Assembly (NCBI GenBank): GCA_017347485.1
Contig: AP021857.1
Span: forward strand, 1,779,390-1,843,389
DNA: 64,000 nucleotides
Origin: Candidatus Desulfobacillus denitrificans
GTDB taxonomy: Bacteria > Pseudomonadota > Gammaproteobacteria > Burkholderiales > Rhodocyclaceae
Direction: 5' to 3'
The notes under the pieces were generated by a model. That model was not told the DNA's origin. It did not search any database and saw only the letters and a list, made by a program, of their open reading frames with translations. Every line of letters begins with the position of its first letter. Positions within the stretch are counted from its first letter, which is position 1. The position numbers and the translations under genes are program-made. Shown in pieces: positions 44,375 through 57,900 of this stretch.

Positions 44375-46756
44375 CTAATCGAACATTTTCTCGAAAATGC
44401 TCGCCGGCACGGGATGGCCGAACAGGAAGCCCTGGTAGGCGTTGCACTCGTTGCTGTTGAGGAAGTCGAGCTGCGCCTCCTTTTCGACCCCCTCGGCGAT
44501 GACGTCCAGCCCGAGGGCCTGCGCCATGGCGATGATGCTCTTGACGATCTCCGCGTCGCCCGCGTTGCTATCGACCTCGCTGATGAAGGAGCGGTCGATC
44601 TTCAACTGGTCGAGCGGCAGGTGCCGCAGGTAGGACAGCGAGGAATAGCCGGTGCCGAAGTCGTCCATCGAAAAGCCGATGCCCATCGACTTGAGCGCCT
44701 TCATCTTGTCGATGGTGTCCTCGATGTCGTCGACGATGACGCTTTCGGTCAGCTCGAGCTTGAGCCGGGCGGGATTGGCGCCGGTGCGCTCGAGGATGCG
44801 CCGGACGCCATCGACGAAGCCGGGCTGGTGGAACTGGCGCGGACTGACGTTGACCGCCAGGACGAGCTGGCGCGTGGCTTCCTGCCCCTGCCAGGCCTTC
44901 AGCTGGCTGCAGGCGGTTTCGAGCACCCAGTTGCCGATCGGCACGATGAGGCCGGTTTCCTCCGCCAGCGGGATGAACTCGGCGGGCGGCACCAGGCCCC
45001 GCAGCGGATGCTGCCAGCGCAGCAGCGCCTCGGCGCCGATGATCCGGTTCCGGTCGTCGAGCTGGGGCTGGTAATGCAGCACCAGCCGCCCGTCCGCGAT
45101 GACGCGGCGCAGTTCTGCTTCCATCTCGGCGCGCGCCTTGAGCGATTCCTGCATGGCCGGGTCGAAGAAACAGAGCCGGTTGCGCCCGTCGGCCTTGGCC
45201 TGGTACATCGCCACGTCGGCGCGCTTGAGCAGCTCGTCCACGAGCTGGTGGCTGTCGTCGTAGAGGCTGATGCCGATGCTCATGCTGCCGTGGAAATCCC
45301 GCCCCTTGATCTGGAAGGGCTGCGCGATGGCCTCGAGAATCTTCTCGCCGACGATCCGCGCATGGTTGGCCGCATCCGCTTCGGCGTCACCGAGGTCTTC
45401 GAGCAGGACCACGAATTCGTCGCCGCCCAGACGCGCCACCGTGTCGGCCTGGCGCACGCAGTTGCGCAGGCGGCGGGCGATCTCGACCAGCAGCTGGTCG
45501 CCGGCTTCGTGCCCCTCGGTGTCGTTGAGCACCTTGAACTGGTCGAAGTCGAGGAACAGCAGGGCGCCGTGCCGGTGATGGCGGGTGGCCGTCGCCAGGG
45601 CATGCCCGAGCCGGTCGATCAGCAGGCGACGGTTGGGCAGCTGCGTCAGCGGGTCGAAGAAGGCCAGGTTGCGGATCTTCTCTTCCGCCTCCTTCCGCTG
45701 CGAGACGTCGCTGAAGGCGATCACGTAGTGGGTGACGCGTCCGCCCGGCACGACCACGGCGGAAATCGTCTGCCAGACGGGAAACAGGCGCCCGTTCTTG
45801 TGGCGATACTTCAGCTCGCCCTGCCAGTAGTGGTCCTCGACGACCTGCCGCCAGATCTTCTGGTGGAAGGCGTCGTCGTATTCGCCGGACAGCAGGAGGC
45901 GCGGGGTATTGCCGAGCGCCTCGCCGTTCTGGTAGCCGGTAATGTTCGCAAAGGCGCGGTTGACGCGCAGGATGCGCTGCCCGGCGTCGGTGACGACCAT
46001 CCCTTCCTCGGATTCGAAGGCCGTCGCCGCGATGCGCAATTCGTCGTGGCTCTGCCGCAGCTCGGTCAGCGTGGCGGCAAGGCTGTCCGCCATGCCGTTG
46101 AAGGCGGCGATGGTCTGCCGCATCTCGGGCCCGCCGCTCGGCTCGATGCGTGCCTGCAGGTCGCCGGCGCCGAAGCGCCGGGCGCCTTCGATGAGGGCGT
46201 CGAGCGGGCGCAGGCCGGATCGCAGGATCAGCACGACGCCGGCAAGCTGCAGGCCGACCGCCAGGGCGATCAGGTAGAGATGGCCGAGGAAGTCCCGCCA
46301 GAGCCGCTCGATGCCCGGCGAGGCCGACATCATCACGGTCAGGGTGCCTCGTTCCTTGCCGTCGGAGGAGAAGGTGCGGGAAGCCGTCGGTGCCGCAATG
46401 CCGACGCCGGCGGCGAACCAGGCCGGCGCCGGGGAGGGAATTGCGCCCCCCGCCAGGTCGATGACGCCACCATGCGCATCGCGCCAGACCAGGCGCTGGA
46501 CATACGGCTGGGCGGCGCGCGATTCGAGCAATCGCCGGATGGCGGCACCATTGCCCTCTTCCGCGGCGGCGGCGATCGCCGGCCCTTGCGACGCCAGTTC
46601 CAGCCTGAGCTGCCGCTCCAGCTCGCCGCTCAGGGTGAGCGCATTGTTCACGGTGGCCGAAAGCAGCAGAACCGCTCCCGCCGCGGCCATCACCACGGCA
46701 GTGCCGATCACCAATCGCGCTGCAAACGTCAGGCGCGACCAAAGCCGTCCAGGCAA
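44375..46756 (-). CDS. Membrane PAS-GGDEF-EAL signalling protein
   Basis: A c-di-GMP synthesis/hydrolysis protein of 793 aa. Order: N-terminal helix, a periplasmic sensor region to about residue 155, a second helix and HAMP (LRPLDALIEGARRF), PAS (AFESEEGMVVTDAGQRI), GGDEF with RLGGDEF near residue 475, and EAL with GAEALLRWQHP and ELTESVI near the end (DDFGTGYSSLSYL). Both catalytic motifs are intact, so either activity is possible. Not in an operon. Confidence 0.93.
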   Translation of the reverse strand: MPGRLWSRLTFAARLVIGTAVVMAAAGAVLLLSATVNNALTLSGELERQLRLELASQGPAIAAAAEEGNGAAIRRLLESRAAQPYVQRLVWRDAHGGVIDLAGGAIPSPAPAWFAAGVGIAAPTASRTFSSDGKERGTLTVMMSASPGIERLWRDFLGHLYLIALAVGLQLAGVVLILRSGLRPLDALIEGARRFGAGDLQARIEPSGGPEMRQTIAAFNGMADSLAATLTELRQSHDELRIAATAFESEEGMVVTDAGQRILRVNRAFANITGYQNGEALGNTPRLLLSGEYDDAFHQKIWRQVVEDHYWQGELKYRHKNGRLFPVWQTISAVVVPGGRVTHYVIAFSDVSQRKEAEEKIRNLAFFDPLTQLPNRRLLIDRLGHALATATRHHRHGALLFLDFDQFKVLNDTEGHEAGDQLLVEIARRLRNCVRQADTVARLGGDEFVVLLEDLGDAEADAANHARIVGEKILEAIAQPFQIKGRDFHGSMSIGISLYDDSHQLVDELLKRADVAMYQAKADGRNRLCFFDPAMQESLKARAEMEAELRRVIADGRLVLHYQPQLDDRNRIIGAEALLRWQHPLRGLVPPAEFIPLAEETGLIVPIGNWVLETACSQLKAWQGQEATRQLVLAVNVSPRQFHQPGFVDGVRRILERTGANPARLKLELTESVIVDDIEDTIDKMKALKSMGIGFSMDDFGTGYSSLSYLRHLPLDQLKIDRSFISEVDSNAGDAEIVKSIIAMAQALGLDVIAEGVEKEAQLDFLNSNECNAYQGFLFGHPVPASIFEKMFD

Positions 46757-46835
46757 GTTGTACTCCAGCGTGTTTATAGATTCTTTGCGCGAAGTCTAAT
46801 CCATTTCATCGCCGGCGGGGGCGGCCCGGACGGCC

Positions 46836-47384
46836 TCAGCCCCGCCGCTCTTCCTCGATCGCCTTGCGCCGCCAGACCCAGACGTAGTGGGCGCCGGAGA
46901 CGAGCACCGAGGCGAAGAGGGCGATGAACAGCGGCATCAGCCAGGGCGACGCGTCGAGCAGCCCGGCCGCCTGCGCCATGACCAGCGCGAGCACGCCGAA
47001 CTCGAGGAAGGTGTTGGCCTTGGACAGGCGCGTCGGCGCCATCTCGATGTAGCCGACGACGAAGCGGAAGGCGATGGCGCCGGCGACGATGATGGCATCG
47101 CGCAGCACGATCACCACCGCCAGCCAGATCGGCAGCGCGCCCTGCGCCGCCAGCAGCATGGCGACGATCATCATGGTCATCTTGTCGGCGATCGGATCGA
47201 GCACCGCGCCGAGCTGCGACATCTGGTTCAGGCGCCGCGCCAGGAAGCCGTCGAGCCAGTCGCCCAGCGCCGCGACGAGGAAGACCGCGAAGGCCAGCGT
47301 GTGGTCGTGATCGAGCAGCAGGAAGGCCACCACCGGGATCAGCAGCACCCGGACGATGGTGATCAGATTGGGCAGGGTAAACAT
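46836..47384 (-). CDS. CDP-alcohol phosphatidyltransferase
   Basis: A 182-aa integral membrane enzyme that transfers a phosphatidyl group from CDP-diacylglycerol. The catalytic motif D-x2-D-G-x2-A-R...G-x3-D-x3-D is seen as DWLDGFLARRLNQMSQLGAV then LDPIADK. Start MFTLPNLITIVRVL at 47384 gives the usual N-terminus. It is PgsA-like in length but lacks certain PgsA hallmarks, so substrate (glycerol phosphate or other) stays open. Divergent from hisG. Confidence 0.85.
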   Translation of the reverse strand: MFTLPNLITIVRVLLIPVVAFLLLDHDHTLAFAVFLVAALGDWLDGFLARRLNQMSQLGAVLDPIADKMTMMIVAMLLAAQGALPIWLAVVIVLRDAIIVAGAIAFRFVVGYIEMAPTRLSKANTFLEFGVLALVMAQAAGLLDASPWLMPLFIALFASVLVSGAHYVWVWRRKAIEEERRG

Positions 47385-47459
47385 GACACGGCAATGATGC
47401 AGCCAAATTCGGCGGCGGGCAACGATGTTAGGATTGCGCATCCGTATCCGGAGAATCCG

Positions 47460-48344
47460 ATGAGCGACGCCGCCCCCCGCCTGCGCCTGGGCATTCCGAA
47501 GGGCAGTTTGCAGGAAACCACCCAGAAGCTGTTCCAGCGCGCCGGCTACGACCTGCGCATTTCCGGCCGCTCCTACTATCCTGACATCGACGACGCCGAA
47601 ATCGAGTGCATCCTGATCCGCCCGCAGGAGATGGCGCGCTACGTCGAGCAGGGCGTGCTCGATTGCGCCATCACCGGCCTCGACTGGCTCCTCGAAACCG
47701 GCGCCGACGTCGAGGAACTGGCCGACCTGCGCGCGCCCTGGCCCAACTACGGCACGGTGCGCTGGGTGATGGCCTCCAAGGAAGGCTCGCCTTTCAATGC
47801 GGTGAAGGACCTGCGGGGGCGTACCATCGCCACCGAGGCGGTCGGCATGACGAAGCGCTTCCTCGCCGAGCACGGCGTCGAAGCAAACGTGGAATTTTCC
47901 TGGGGCGCCACCGAGGTGAAGCCGCCGATCCTGGCGGATGCCATCGTCGACGTCAGCGAGACCGGCTCCTCGCTGCGCGCCAACCGGCTGCGCGTGATGC
48001 ATGTCGTGCTGGAGAGCACGCCGCGCTTCATCGCCAGCCGCGCGGCGACGCGGGACGCCTGGAAGCGCGCCAAGATCGAGCGCATGCTGATGCTGCTCAG
48101 GGGGGCCATCGCCGCCGCCACGCGCGTGCTGCTGGCGATGAACGTGCCGAAGGCGCGCGTCGATGCCGTGCTGGGCATCCTGCCGGCGCTGGCGACGCCG
48201 ACGGTGTCCACCCTGTCGGATCCCGACTGGGTCGACCTCAGCACGGTGGTGGCCGAGAAGCAGGTGCGCGAACTGATCCCGCGCCTGTACGAGGCCGGCG
48301 CCCGCGGCATCATCGAACTTCCCATCAACAAGATCATCGAATAG
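47460..48344 (+). CDS. hisG: ATP phosphoribosyltransferase (HisG, long form)
   Basis: First enzyme of histidine synthesis. The 294-aa product has the catalytic half (LRLGIPKGSLQETTQ, GLDWLLETGADVEEL, IVDVSETGSSLRANRL) and the C-terminal histidine-binding regulatory domain (LPALATPTVSTLSD). The long form does not need HisZ. ATG 47460 gives MSDAAPRLRLGIPKG. It sits alone apart from acnA 18 bases downstream. Confidence 0.96.
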   Translation: MSDAAPRLRLGIPKGSLQETTQKLFQRAGYDLRISGRSYYPDIDDAEIECILIRPQEMARYVEQGVLDCAITGLDWLLETGADVEELADLRAPWPNYGTVRWVMASKEGSPFNAVKDLRGRTIATEAVGMTKRFLAEHGVEANVEFSWGATEVKPPILADAIVDVSETGSSLRANRLRVMHVVLESTPRFIASRAATRDAWKRAKIERMLMLLRGAIAAATRVLLAMNVPKARVDAVLGILPALATPTVSTLSDPDWVDLSTVVAEKQVRELIPRLYEAGARGIIELPINKIIE

Positions 48345-48362
48345 GCATCCCGAGGAGGTCTC

Positions 48363-51074
<2,712 letters not shown>

Positions 51075-51141
51075 GGGAGCAGACGATTAAGGCAGTCTTA
51101 AGGCAGGCGGCGCAGGATGTGCGCAACACTGTTTCCGGGAA

Positions 51142-51720
51142 ATGCCCATGCCACTGAAAAACGACAGCAAGCGCTACGGATCGATGTCGCGCGCCCTGCA
51201 CTGGGCGATCGCCCTGTTCACCATCGCGGCGATCGTCTTCGTCGAGCTCCACGGCCTGTTTCCGAAAGGCAGCGAGCCGCGCGAGGCCGTCAAGTTCCTG
51301 CACATCCAGCTCGGCCTGCTGGTGTTCGGCCTGACCTGGTTGCGCCTGGCCTGGCGCAGCGCCAACCCGCCGCCGGCGATCACGCCGCCGCCGCAGGCCT
51401 GGGAGGCCCGCCTGGCGACGCTCATGCACGTTGCGCTCTACGCGGCGATGCTGGCCCTGCCGGTGCTCGGCGTCGCCATGGCGCAGGCCGGCGGCAAGCC
51501 GCTCGCCTTCCTCGGCGTGCCGCTGCCGGTGTTCCTCGGCGAGGACAAGGCGCTGGGCAAGGCGCTGAAGGAGGCGCACGAGCTCATCGGCAACGTGGCG
51601 ATCGGCCTCATCGCCCTCCATGCCCTCGCCGCCTTCTGGCACCACTTCGTCAAGCGCGACGACACCCTCGCGCGCATGCTGCCGGAATGGCTGGCGGGCA
51701 TGGGGCAGGCCCGGCGCTGA
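51142..51720 (+). CDS. Cytochrome b561-like membrane protein
   Basis: A 192-aa di-heme quinol-linked membrane cytochrome. Four helices with His ligands: SRALHWAIALFTIA, FLHIQLGLLVFGL, TLMHVALYAAMLAL and IALHALAAFWHHF. ATG 51142 or 51148 are possible. It may feed electrons between the quinone pool and superoxide or another acceptor; partner unknown. Confidence 0.9.
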   Translation: MPMPLKNDSKRYGSMSRALHWAIALFTIAAIVFVELHGLFPKGSEPREAVKFLHIQLGLLVFGLTWLRLAWRSANPPPAITPPPQAWEARLATLMHVALYAAMLALPVLGVAMAQAGGKPLAFLGVPLPVFLGEDKALGKALKEAHELIGNVAIGLIALHALAAFWHHFVKRDDTLARMLPEWLAGMGQARR

Positions 51721-51838
51721 GGGTCGCCCCGCGCCGTTCCGGCCTAAAGGACGCGCGCGCCGGACCGTAAACCCCTTATTCGGCCCTGCCGGCGCAAACC
51801 GAAGCGCGCGGCGGGAGGGCGGCAGGAAAGGGGGAACG

Positions 51839-53224
51839 GTGCTCGGCTTGTTGCGCAAATTCTTCAACGGCGGCACACAGGCCGCCGCGCGGACGCCCAC
51901 ACCGTCCGATTTCGAGCGCCTCAACGAGATCGCCCCGCTCAAGGTGAAAGCAGCCGATGCCGGCGGCGACAGGCGCAGCTTCGTCTGCCGCGAAGCGGTC
52001 CTCGACCGGCAGGAGAAGATCGCCGGCTACGAGTTCTCCCTGTCCGAGCGGCTGCAGTCCCGGCTGCACGAGAAAAGCCAGCTTCTCCACCGCGTCTACG
52101 ACGACGCGCTGCTGCGCAATCTCGCGCTGCACGACATTCAGCAGCTGCTCGGCAAGCGCATCGCCTTCGTGCATCTTTCCCCCTCCTCGCTCCTCAACCC
52201 CCTGATCGACCGGCTCTCCCCGGCCGGCACGGTGCTGGTGCTCGATGCCGGCGAAGCACCCGGGCTGCCGCCGGAACTGGCCGAGGCGATGGCGAAGCAA
52301 AGGCAGCGCGGCATCCGCATCGGCTGGCTGCTGCGCCGGCCGCCGGCGCAGCTCTCGCCGTCCATCGCCGATGCCGACATGCTGCAGATCGACGCGCTCG
52401 CCTTCGACGGCCTGCAGATCCGCAGCCTGAAGCGCGACATGCTCGCCCTGCGCACGGCCGGCTTGCCGCAAATCGCCTTCATCGCGCGCAACCTGCTGAC
52501 CTTCGACGATTTCAACCTGTGCTTCAACAGCGGCTTCGATTATTTTCAGGGCCCCTTCGTCACCAGCCGCGAGAACTGGCAGGTGCCGAAGAGCGACATC
52601 GACCGGCTGCGCTTCATCACCCTGCTCAACCTGGTGCGCCAGGGGGCGGAGTACGCCGCGATCGCCGACGAGATGCGCCAAGAGCCGGTGCTGACCTTCA
52701 AGCTCCTGCGCTACCTGAATTCCCCCCTGCTCGGCCTGCAGCAAAAGATTGCCTCGGTGCCGCAGGCGCTGGTCGTCATCGGCCGCGACAAGTTCTACCG
52801 CTGGCTGTCGCTGCTGCTGTTCAGCGTGCGCGACCAGGGCTACCGCGAGCGCATCCTCGCCGAGCAGGCCCTGACGCGGGCGCGCTTCCTGGAAAACCTC
52901 GCCGGCCGCGGCCAGGTGCCGCCGCAGGCCAACGACCTGTTCCTGCTCGGCCTGTTCTCCCTCCTCGACCTGCTGCTCGGCCAGCCGCTGGCCGAGATCG
53001 TGGCACGCGTGCAGCTGCCGGACGCGGTGGGGGCGGCCCTGCTCGGCGAATCCTCGGCCTGGCGCGAGGCGCTCGACCTGGCGCTCGCCTACGAGAGCGG
53101 GGACGAGGCCCGGCTGGACGAAGCCGCCGCCCGCTGCGGCGTCGATGCCGGCCAGGTGACCGGGGCGGCGCTCGACGCGCTGGGCTGGACAAGGGAAATC
53201 ACCTCGGTGCAGGATGAGGGCTGA
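51839..53224 (+). CDS. EAL-HDOD-like signalling protein
   Basis: A 461-aa cytoplasmic protein with a degenerate EAL-like N-half (FVCREAVLDRQEKIAGYEFSL and IAFVHLSPSSLLNPL) and an HDOD-like C-half (DEMRQEPVLTFKLLRYLNS, IVRQGAEYAAI). Such YuxH-type proteins lack c-di-GMP hydrolysis and act in regulation. GTG start is supported by AGGAAAGGGGG. Followed 18 bases later by the MBL hydrolase, perhaps an operon. Confidence 0.8.
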   Translation: MLGLLRKFFNGGTQAAARTPTPSDFERLNEIAPLKVKAADAGGDRRSFVCREAVLDRQEKIAGYEFSLSERLQSRLHEKSQLLHRVYDDALLRNLALHDIQQLLGKRIAFVHLSPSSLLNPLIDRLSPAGTVLVLDAGEAPGLPPELAEAMAKQRQRGIRIGWLLRRPPAQLSPSIADADMLQIDALAFDGLQIRSLKRDMLALRTAGLPQIAFIARNLLTFDDFNLCFNSGFDYFQGPFVTSRENWQVPKSDIDRLRFITLLNLVRQGAEYAAIADEMRQEPVLTFKLLRYLNSPLLGLQQKIASVPQALVVIGRDKFYRWLSLLLFSVRDQGYRERILAEQALTRARFLENLAGRGQVPPQANDLFLLGLFSLLDLLLGQPLAEIVARVQLPDAVGAALLGESSAWREALDLALAYESGDEARLDEAAARCGVDAGQVTGAALDALGWTREITSVQDEG

Positions 53225-53242
53225 GCTTCCCGAAAGACCGCC

Positions 53243-54130
53243 ATGAACGACAGGCAATTCGGCCCGGTGCGCCTGGTCCCCGGCGCCAACCGCGGCCGCT
53301 ACCCGTACTCCAACTCCGTCTATGTCGAAGGCGCCGGCGTGCTGGTCGATGCCGGCGCCGACAGGGCGCGCTACCGCGAGCTGATCGCCGGCCCCGGCGT
53401 GAAGGAAGTCTGGCTGTCGCACTGGCACGAGGACCACCTCACCTGCCTCGACCTCTTCGAAGGCCTGCCGCTGCGGCAGATGGCGGTCGAAGCCGCGCCG
53501 CTCGGCGACCTGGAAACCTTCCTCGACTGGTACGGCATCGCGCAGCCGGAGCACCGCGACTACTGGCGCCGTGTCCTGCCGACTGACTTTCATTTCCGCT
53601 CGCGCCGCGCGACGCGCTATTTCACGCCGGGCGAGATCGTCGACCTCGGCAGCTGCACGGCGGAAGTCATCCACGCGCCCGGCCACACGCCGGGCTTCAC
53701 CGCCTTCTGGTTCCGCGAGCCGCAGGTGTGCTTCCTCGGCGACTACGACCTGACGCGCTTCGGCCCCTGGTACGGCGACCGCGACGGCTCCATCGAGGGC
53801 ACCATCGCCTCGGTGCGCCGCCTGCAGCAGTTGCCGGCGAAGGTGTGGCTGACCAGCCACGAGGACGGCTGCTTCGAGGGGGACATCGCGGCGGCCTGCG
53901 ACGCCTACCTCGCCGTGATCGACGAGCGCGAGGCGAAGCTGCTGGAGTTCCTGTCGGTGCCGCGCACGATGGCGGAGATCGTCGCCGCCTGCATCGTCTA
54001 CCGCAAGCCGCGCGAGCCGAAGGCCTTTTTCGAATGGGGCGAGGGCGCCATCATGGGCAAGCACCTCGAGCGGCTCATGAAAAGCGGCGCGGTCGTGCCG
54101 GAAGGCGGCCGCTACCGGCGCCTCGCCTAA
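53243..54130 (+). CDS. Metallo-beta-lactamase-fold hydrolase
   Basis: A zinc hydrolase of the MBL superfamily, 295 aa. The metal motif HxHxDH is present as SHWHEDHLT near residue 60, followed by VIHAPGHTPGFTAFWF, CFLGDYDLTRFG and LTSHEDGC. Substrate unknown; not a secreted beta-lactamase (no signal peptide). A dispersed motif is embedded at 53567 and encodes RRVLPTDFH in a loop. Confidence 0.86.
   Translation: MNDRQFGPVRLVPGANRGRYPYSNSVYVEGAGVLVDAGADRARYRELIAGPGVKEVWLSHWHEDHLTCLDLFEGLPLRQMAVEAAPLGDLETFLDWYGIAQPEHRDYWRRVLPTDFHFRSRRATRYFTPGEIVDLGSCTAEVIHAPGHTPGFTAFWFREPQVCFLGDYDLTRFGPWYGDRDGSIEGTIASVRRLQQLPAKVWLTSHEDGCFEGDIAAACDAYLAVIDEREAKLLEFLSVPRTMAEIVAACIVYRKPREPKAFFEWGEGAIMGKHLERLMKSGAVVPEGGRYRRLA
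53567..53590 (+). repeat. Dispersed motif copy 8 (inside the MBL hydrolase)
   Basis: Exact copy, spacer GTCCTGCC; here it is read in the opposite sense to most coding copies. Confidence 0.85.
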
Positions 54131-54135
54131 CTCGC

Positions 54136-54780
54136 CTACCCGAGCACCGAGATCCGCGATCCCGCGCTGTTGTTGCTGTCGTTGCTCACGCCGGCGGTGA
54201 CCGTCGTTCCCTGCACAACGCCATAGGCCTGCATCAGCCGCACCACCTGCAGCATCATCTCGACGTTCGGATTGCCCGCAGCCGCCTGGAAGGCATCGCC
54301 CTTCAGGAAGGCCTTCGCCTCACGCAGGCTCACGCGGCCGTCGCTGTTGGCGTCCGCCTTGTCGAAATTGCCGACGAGGCTCGACAACTGGCTGCTCAGT
54401 TCTTCCTTGGTGAAACCCGCGTCGGCGGGCGGCAGCGCCCCCTCGCCGTGCAGGCGCAGGCGCATGAAATGCTGGTCGAGCTGCTCGGCGAGCTGGTTGA
54501 TCGAACCGGAAAACTCGCTCTTGGTGATCTTGCCGTCGCCGTCGGCGTCCAGTTTCGAGAAAAGCCTGTCGGCGCCGGCTGCGCCCTCCGTCCTGATCCT
54601 TTCGAAGGCCGACTGCAGGTCGGCGCCGTCGATGGCGCCCTTGCCCAGTTCGTCGATCTTGGCAAACAGCTTGTCCGCCGCCTGCTGCGGCTGGGCCGCC
54701 TGCGCCGGCTCGGACGGGCTGAATGCCCGTGCAATCGACACCACCGATGAGATGAGTCCGATAATTGCGCCTATGGCCAT
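54136..54780 (-). CDS. EF-hand protein with N-terminal hydrophobic segment
   Basis: The 214-aa product starts MAIGAIIGLISSVVSIARAF (membrane or signal-like), and has EF-hand calcium loops DADGDGKITKSE and DANSDGRVSLRE, and a partial one near GAIDGADLQSAFE. Likely calcium binding at the membrane or periplasm. ATG 54780 has AGGAGA upstream. The C-terminus is Ser/Asn-rich. Confidence 0.85.
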   Translation of the reverse strand: MAIGAIIGLISSVVSIARAFSPSEPAQAAQPQQAADKLFAKIDELGKGAIDGADLQSAFERIRTEGAAGADRLFSKLDADGDGKITKSEFSGSINQLAEQLDQHFMRLRLHGEGALPPADAGFTKEELSSQLSSLVGNFDKADANSDGRVSLREAKAFLKGDAFQAAAGNPNVEMMLQVVRLMQAYGVVQGTTVTAGVSNDSNNSAGSRISVLG

Positions 54781-54879
54781 GATTCGTTCTCCTGCCTGAA
54801 GTCCGCGCCCGGTGCTGGGCGCACGCAAACGACATTGCAAGATCCTAGCCAGGGACGGGGATGTATTGATTTCCAAGGA

Positions 54880-54903
54880 AAAGTCAGTCCGGCCGGGACG
54901 GCG
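54880..54903 (-). repeat. Dispersed motif copy 9 (upstream of the EF-hand gene)
   Basis: Exact copy on the minus strand in the intergenic gap between the EF-hand gene start and the pyc end. Confidence 0.85.
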
Positions 54904-54953
54904 CCCTGCAGGGCTTGCCGGCTTTCGGCGGGGCGGCCGGCAAATTCTGCCGT

Positions 54954-57900
54954 TCAGGCGTATTCGAGCAGCAGGTCCTTGGCGTTCACCGCCTCGCCCG
55001 GCCTGACGTGGATGGCGGCGACGACGCCGTCGCGCTCGGCGGCGAGCATCGATTCCATCTTCATCGCCTCGATCGACACCAGCGGGTCGCCCTTGCCGAC
55101 CTTCTGCCCCGGCTGCACGGCGACGGTGACCACCGTGCCGGGCATCGGCGCGCCGACGTGGCGGGTGTTGCCCTCCTCGGCGCGCGGATGCGCCTTGGCG
55201 GCGGCGAGGCCGGCCTTGGCGATGCGCGCCGTGCGCGGCTGGCCGTTCAGCTCGAAGGCCACCTTGACGTGGCCCTCCTCGTCCGGCCCGCTCATGCCCT
55301 GCTGGCTGACGATGAGGGTCTTGCCGCGGTCGATCTCGACGGCGATCTCCTCGCGCTCGCGCAGGCCGTAGAAGAAGGCGGGCGTCGGCAGCACCGAGAC
55401 GTCGCCGTAGTGGCTGCGGTGGGCGGCGTAGTCCTTGAACACCTTCGGGTACATCAAGTACGAGGCAAGGTCGGTGTCGCTCACCTTGCGGTTCACCGCC
55501 GCCTCGGCTTCGGCGCGCTTGGCCTCGAGGTCCACCGCCGGCAGGAAGTCGCCGGCGCGCCCCGGCAGCGGCTTCTCGCCGCGCAGCACCTTGGCCTGGA
55601 GTTCTTTCGGAAAGCCGTCGGGCGGGTAGCCCAGTTCGCCCTTCATGAGCGAGACCACCGATTCGGGGAAGGCGACCTCGCGCTGCGGGTCGCGCACCTG
55701 CTCAGGCGTCAGGTCGTTGGCGACCATGAACAGCGCCATGTCGCCGACCACCTTCGAGGTCGGCGTCACCTTGACGATGTCGCCGAAGAGGAGATTCACT
55801 TCGGCATAGGCCTTCGACACCTCGGCCCAGCGGTGCGCCAGGCCCATGGCGCGGGCCTGCTCGCGCAGGTTGGTGTACTGGCCGCCGGGCATCTCGTGGC
55901 GGTAGACGTCGGCGGTGCCGGAGCGGATGTCGGCCTCGAAGGGCGCATAGGCGCGTCGCACGCCCTCCCAGTAGAGCGACAGCGCCTGCATGGCGTCGAG
56001 GTCGATGCCCGGATCGCGCGGAGAACCCTGCAGGGCGGCGGCGATCGAGCCCAGGTTGGGCTGCGAGGTGAGGCCGCTCATCGCGTCGAGCGCGCCGTCG
56101 ACGGCGTCGACGCCCGCCTCCACCGCCGCCAGCACGCTCGCCGCGGCGATGCCGCTGGTGTCGTGGGTGTGGAAATGGATCGGCAGGCCGACCTCCTGCT
56201 TCAAAGTACGGATCAGCTCGCGCGCCGCGCGCGGGCGGCAGACGCCGGCCATGTCCTTGATGCCGAGGATGTGGGCGCCGGCCTTCTCCAGCTGTTTGGC
56301 GAGATTGACGTAATACTTCAGGTCGTACTTCGGCCGCGCCGCATCGAAAATGTCGCCGGTGTAGCAGATCGCCGCCTCGCACAGGGCGCCGTTCTCGCGC
56401 ACCGCGTCCATCGCCACGCGCATGTTGTCCACCCAGTTGAGCGAATCGAAGACGCGGAAGACGTCCACGCCCTCCTTCGCCGCCTGCTGCACGAAGTAGC
56501 GCACGATGTTGTCCGAATAATTCGTGTAGCCGACGGCGTTGGAGGCGCGCAGCAGCATCTGGAACAACACGTTGGGAATCGCCTGGCGCAACGCCGCCAG
56601 GCGCTCCCACGGGTCTTCCTTGAGGAAGCGCAAGCTGACGTCGAAGGTCGCCCCGCCCCAGCACTCCAGGCTGAAGAGGTCGGGCAGCAGGCGGGCATAA
56701 TGCGGTGCGATCTCCAGCAGGTCGTGCGTGCGCATGCGCGTGGCGAAGAGCGACTGGTGGGCGTCGCGCATGGTCGTGTCGGTGAGCAGCACGCGCTGCT
56801 GGCCCTTCATCCACTCGGCGAACTTCTCCGCGCCCAGCTCCTTCAATCGGTCGCGCGTGCCGGGCGGCGGCGCCTGCGTCAGGTCGCAGCGTGGTTTCAA
56901 GGGCTTCGCCAGCGGCAGGTGCGGCAGGGCGCGGCCCTTCATCTCCGGGTTGCCGTTCACCGCCACCTCGCCGAGGAACTTCAAGAGCTTGCTGCCACGG
57001 TCGCGCCGGCGCTGGAAGCTGAACAGCTCCGGCGTGGTGTCGATGAAGCGCGTGGTGCACTCGCCCGAGCGGAACAGCGGGTGGTCGATGACGTTCTCGA
57101 GGAACTGCAGGTTGCTCGCCACGCCGCGGATGCGGAACTCGCGCAGGGCGCGGTCCATGCGGGCGATGGCCTCGTCGGGCGTGTGGCCCCAGGCCGTCAC
57201 CTTCACCAGCAGCGAGTCGTACCAGGGCGTGATCACCGCGCCGCCGTAGGCCGTGCCGCCGTCCAGGCGCAGGCCGAAGCCGGCGGCGCTGCGGTACACG
57301 CTGATGCGGCCGTAGTCCGGCGTGAAGCCGTTCTCCGGGTCCTCGGTGGTGACGCGGCACTGCAGGGCGTGGCCGTGCAGCTTGATGTCTTCCTGGCGCG
57401 GCACGTAGGCATCGGCGTCGCCGATCCTGGCCCCCTCGGAGATGCGGATCTGCGCCTTGACGATGTCGACGCCGGTCACTTCCTCGGTGACGGTGTGCTC
57501 GACCTGGATGCGCGGATTCACCTCGATGAAATAGAAATCGTCGGTGTCGGCGTCCATGAGGAACTCGACCGTGCCGGCGTGGGTGTAGTTCGCCGCACTG
57601 GCAAGTTTCAGCGCGGCCCCGCACAGCTCGGCGCGGCGGGATTCCTCCAGGTAGGGCGCCGGCGCGCGCTCGACGACCTTCTGGTTGCGCCGCTGCACCG
57701 AGCAGTCGCGCTCGAAGGCGTGCACCCGATTGCCGTGGGTGTCGCCGATCACCTGCACCTCGACGTGGCGCGCGCGGCGCACCAGTTTTTCCAGATACAC
57801 CTCGTCGTTGCCGAAGGCGGCCTTGGCCTCGCGCCGCGCCACTTCCATGGCCGGGCCGAGGTCGGCTTCCGTCTCGACCACGCGCATGCCGCGCCCGCCG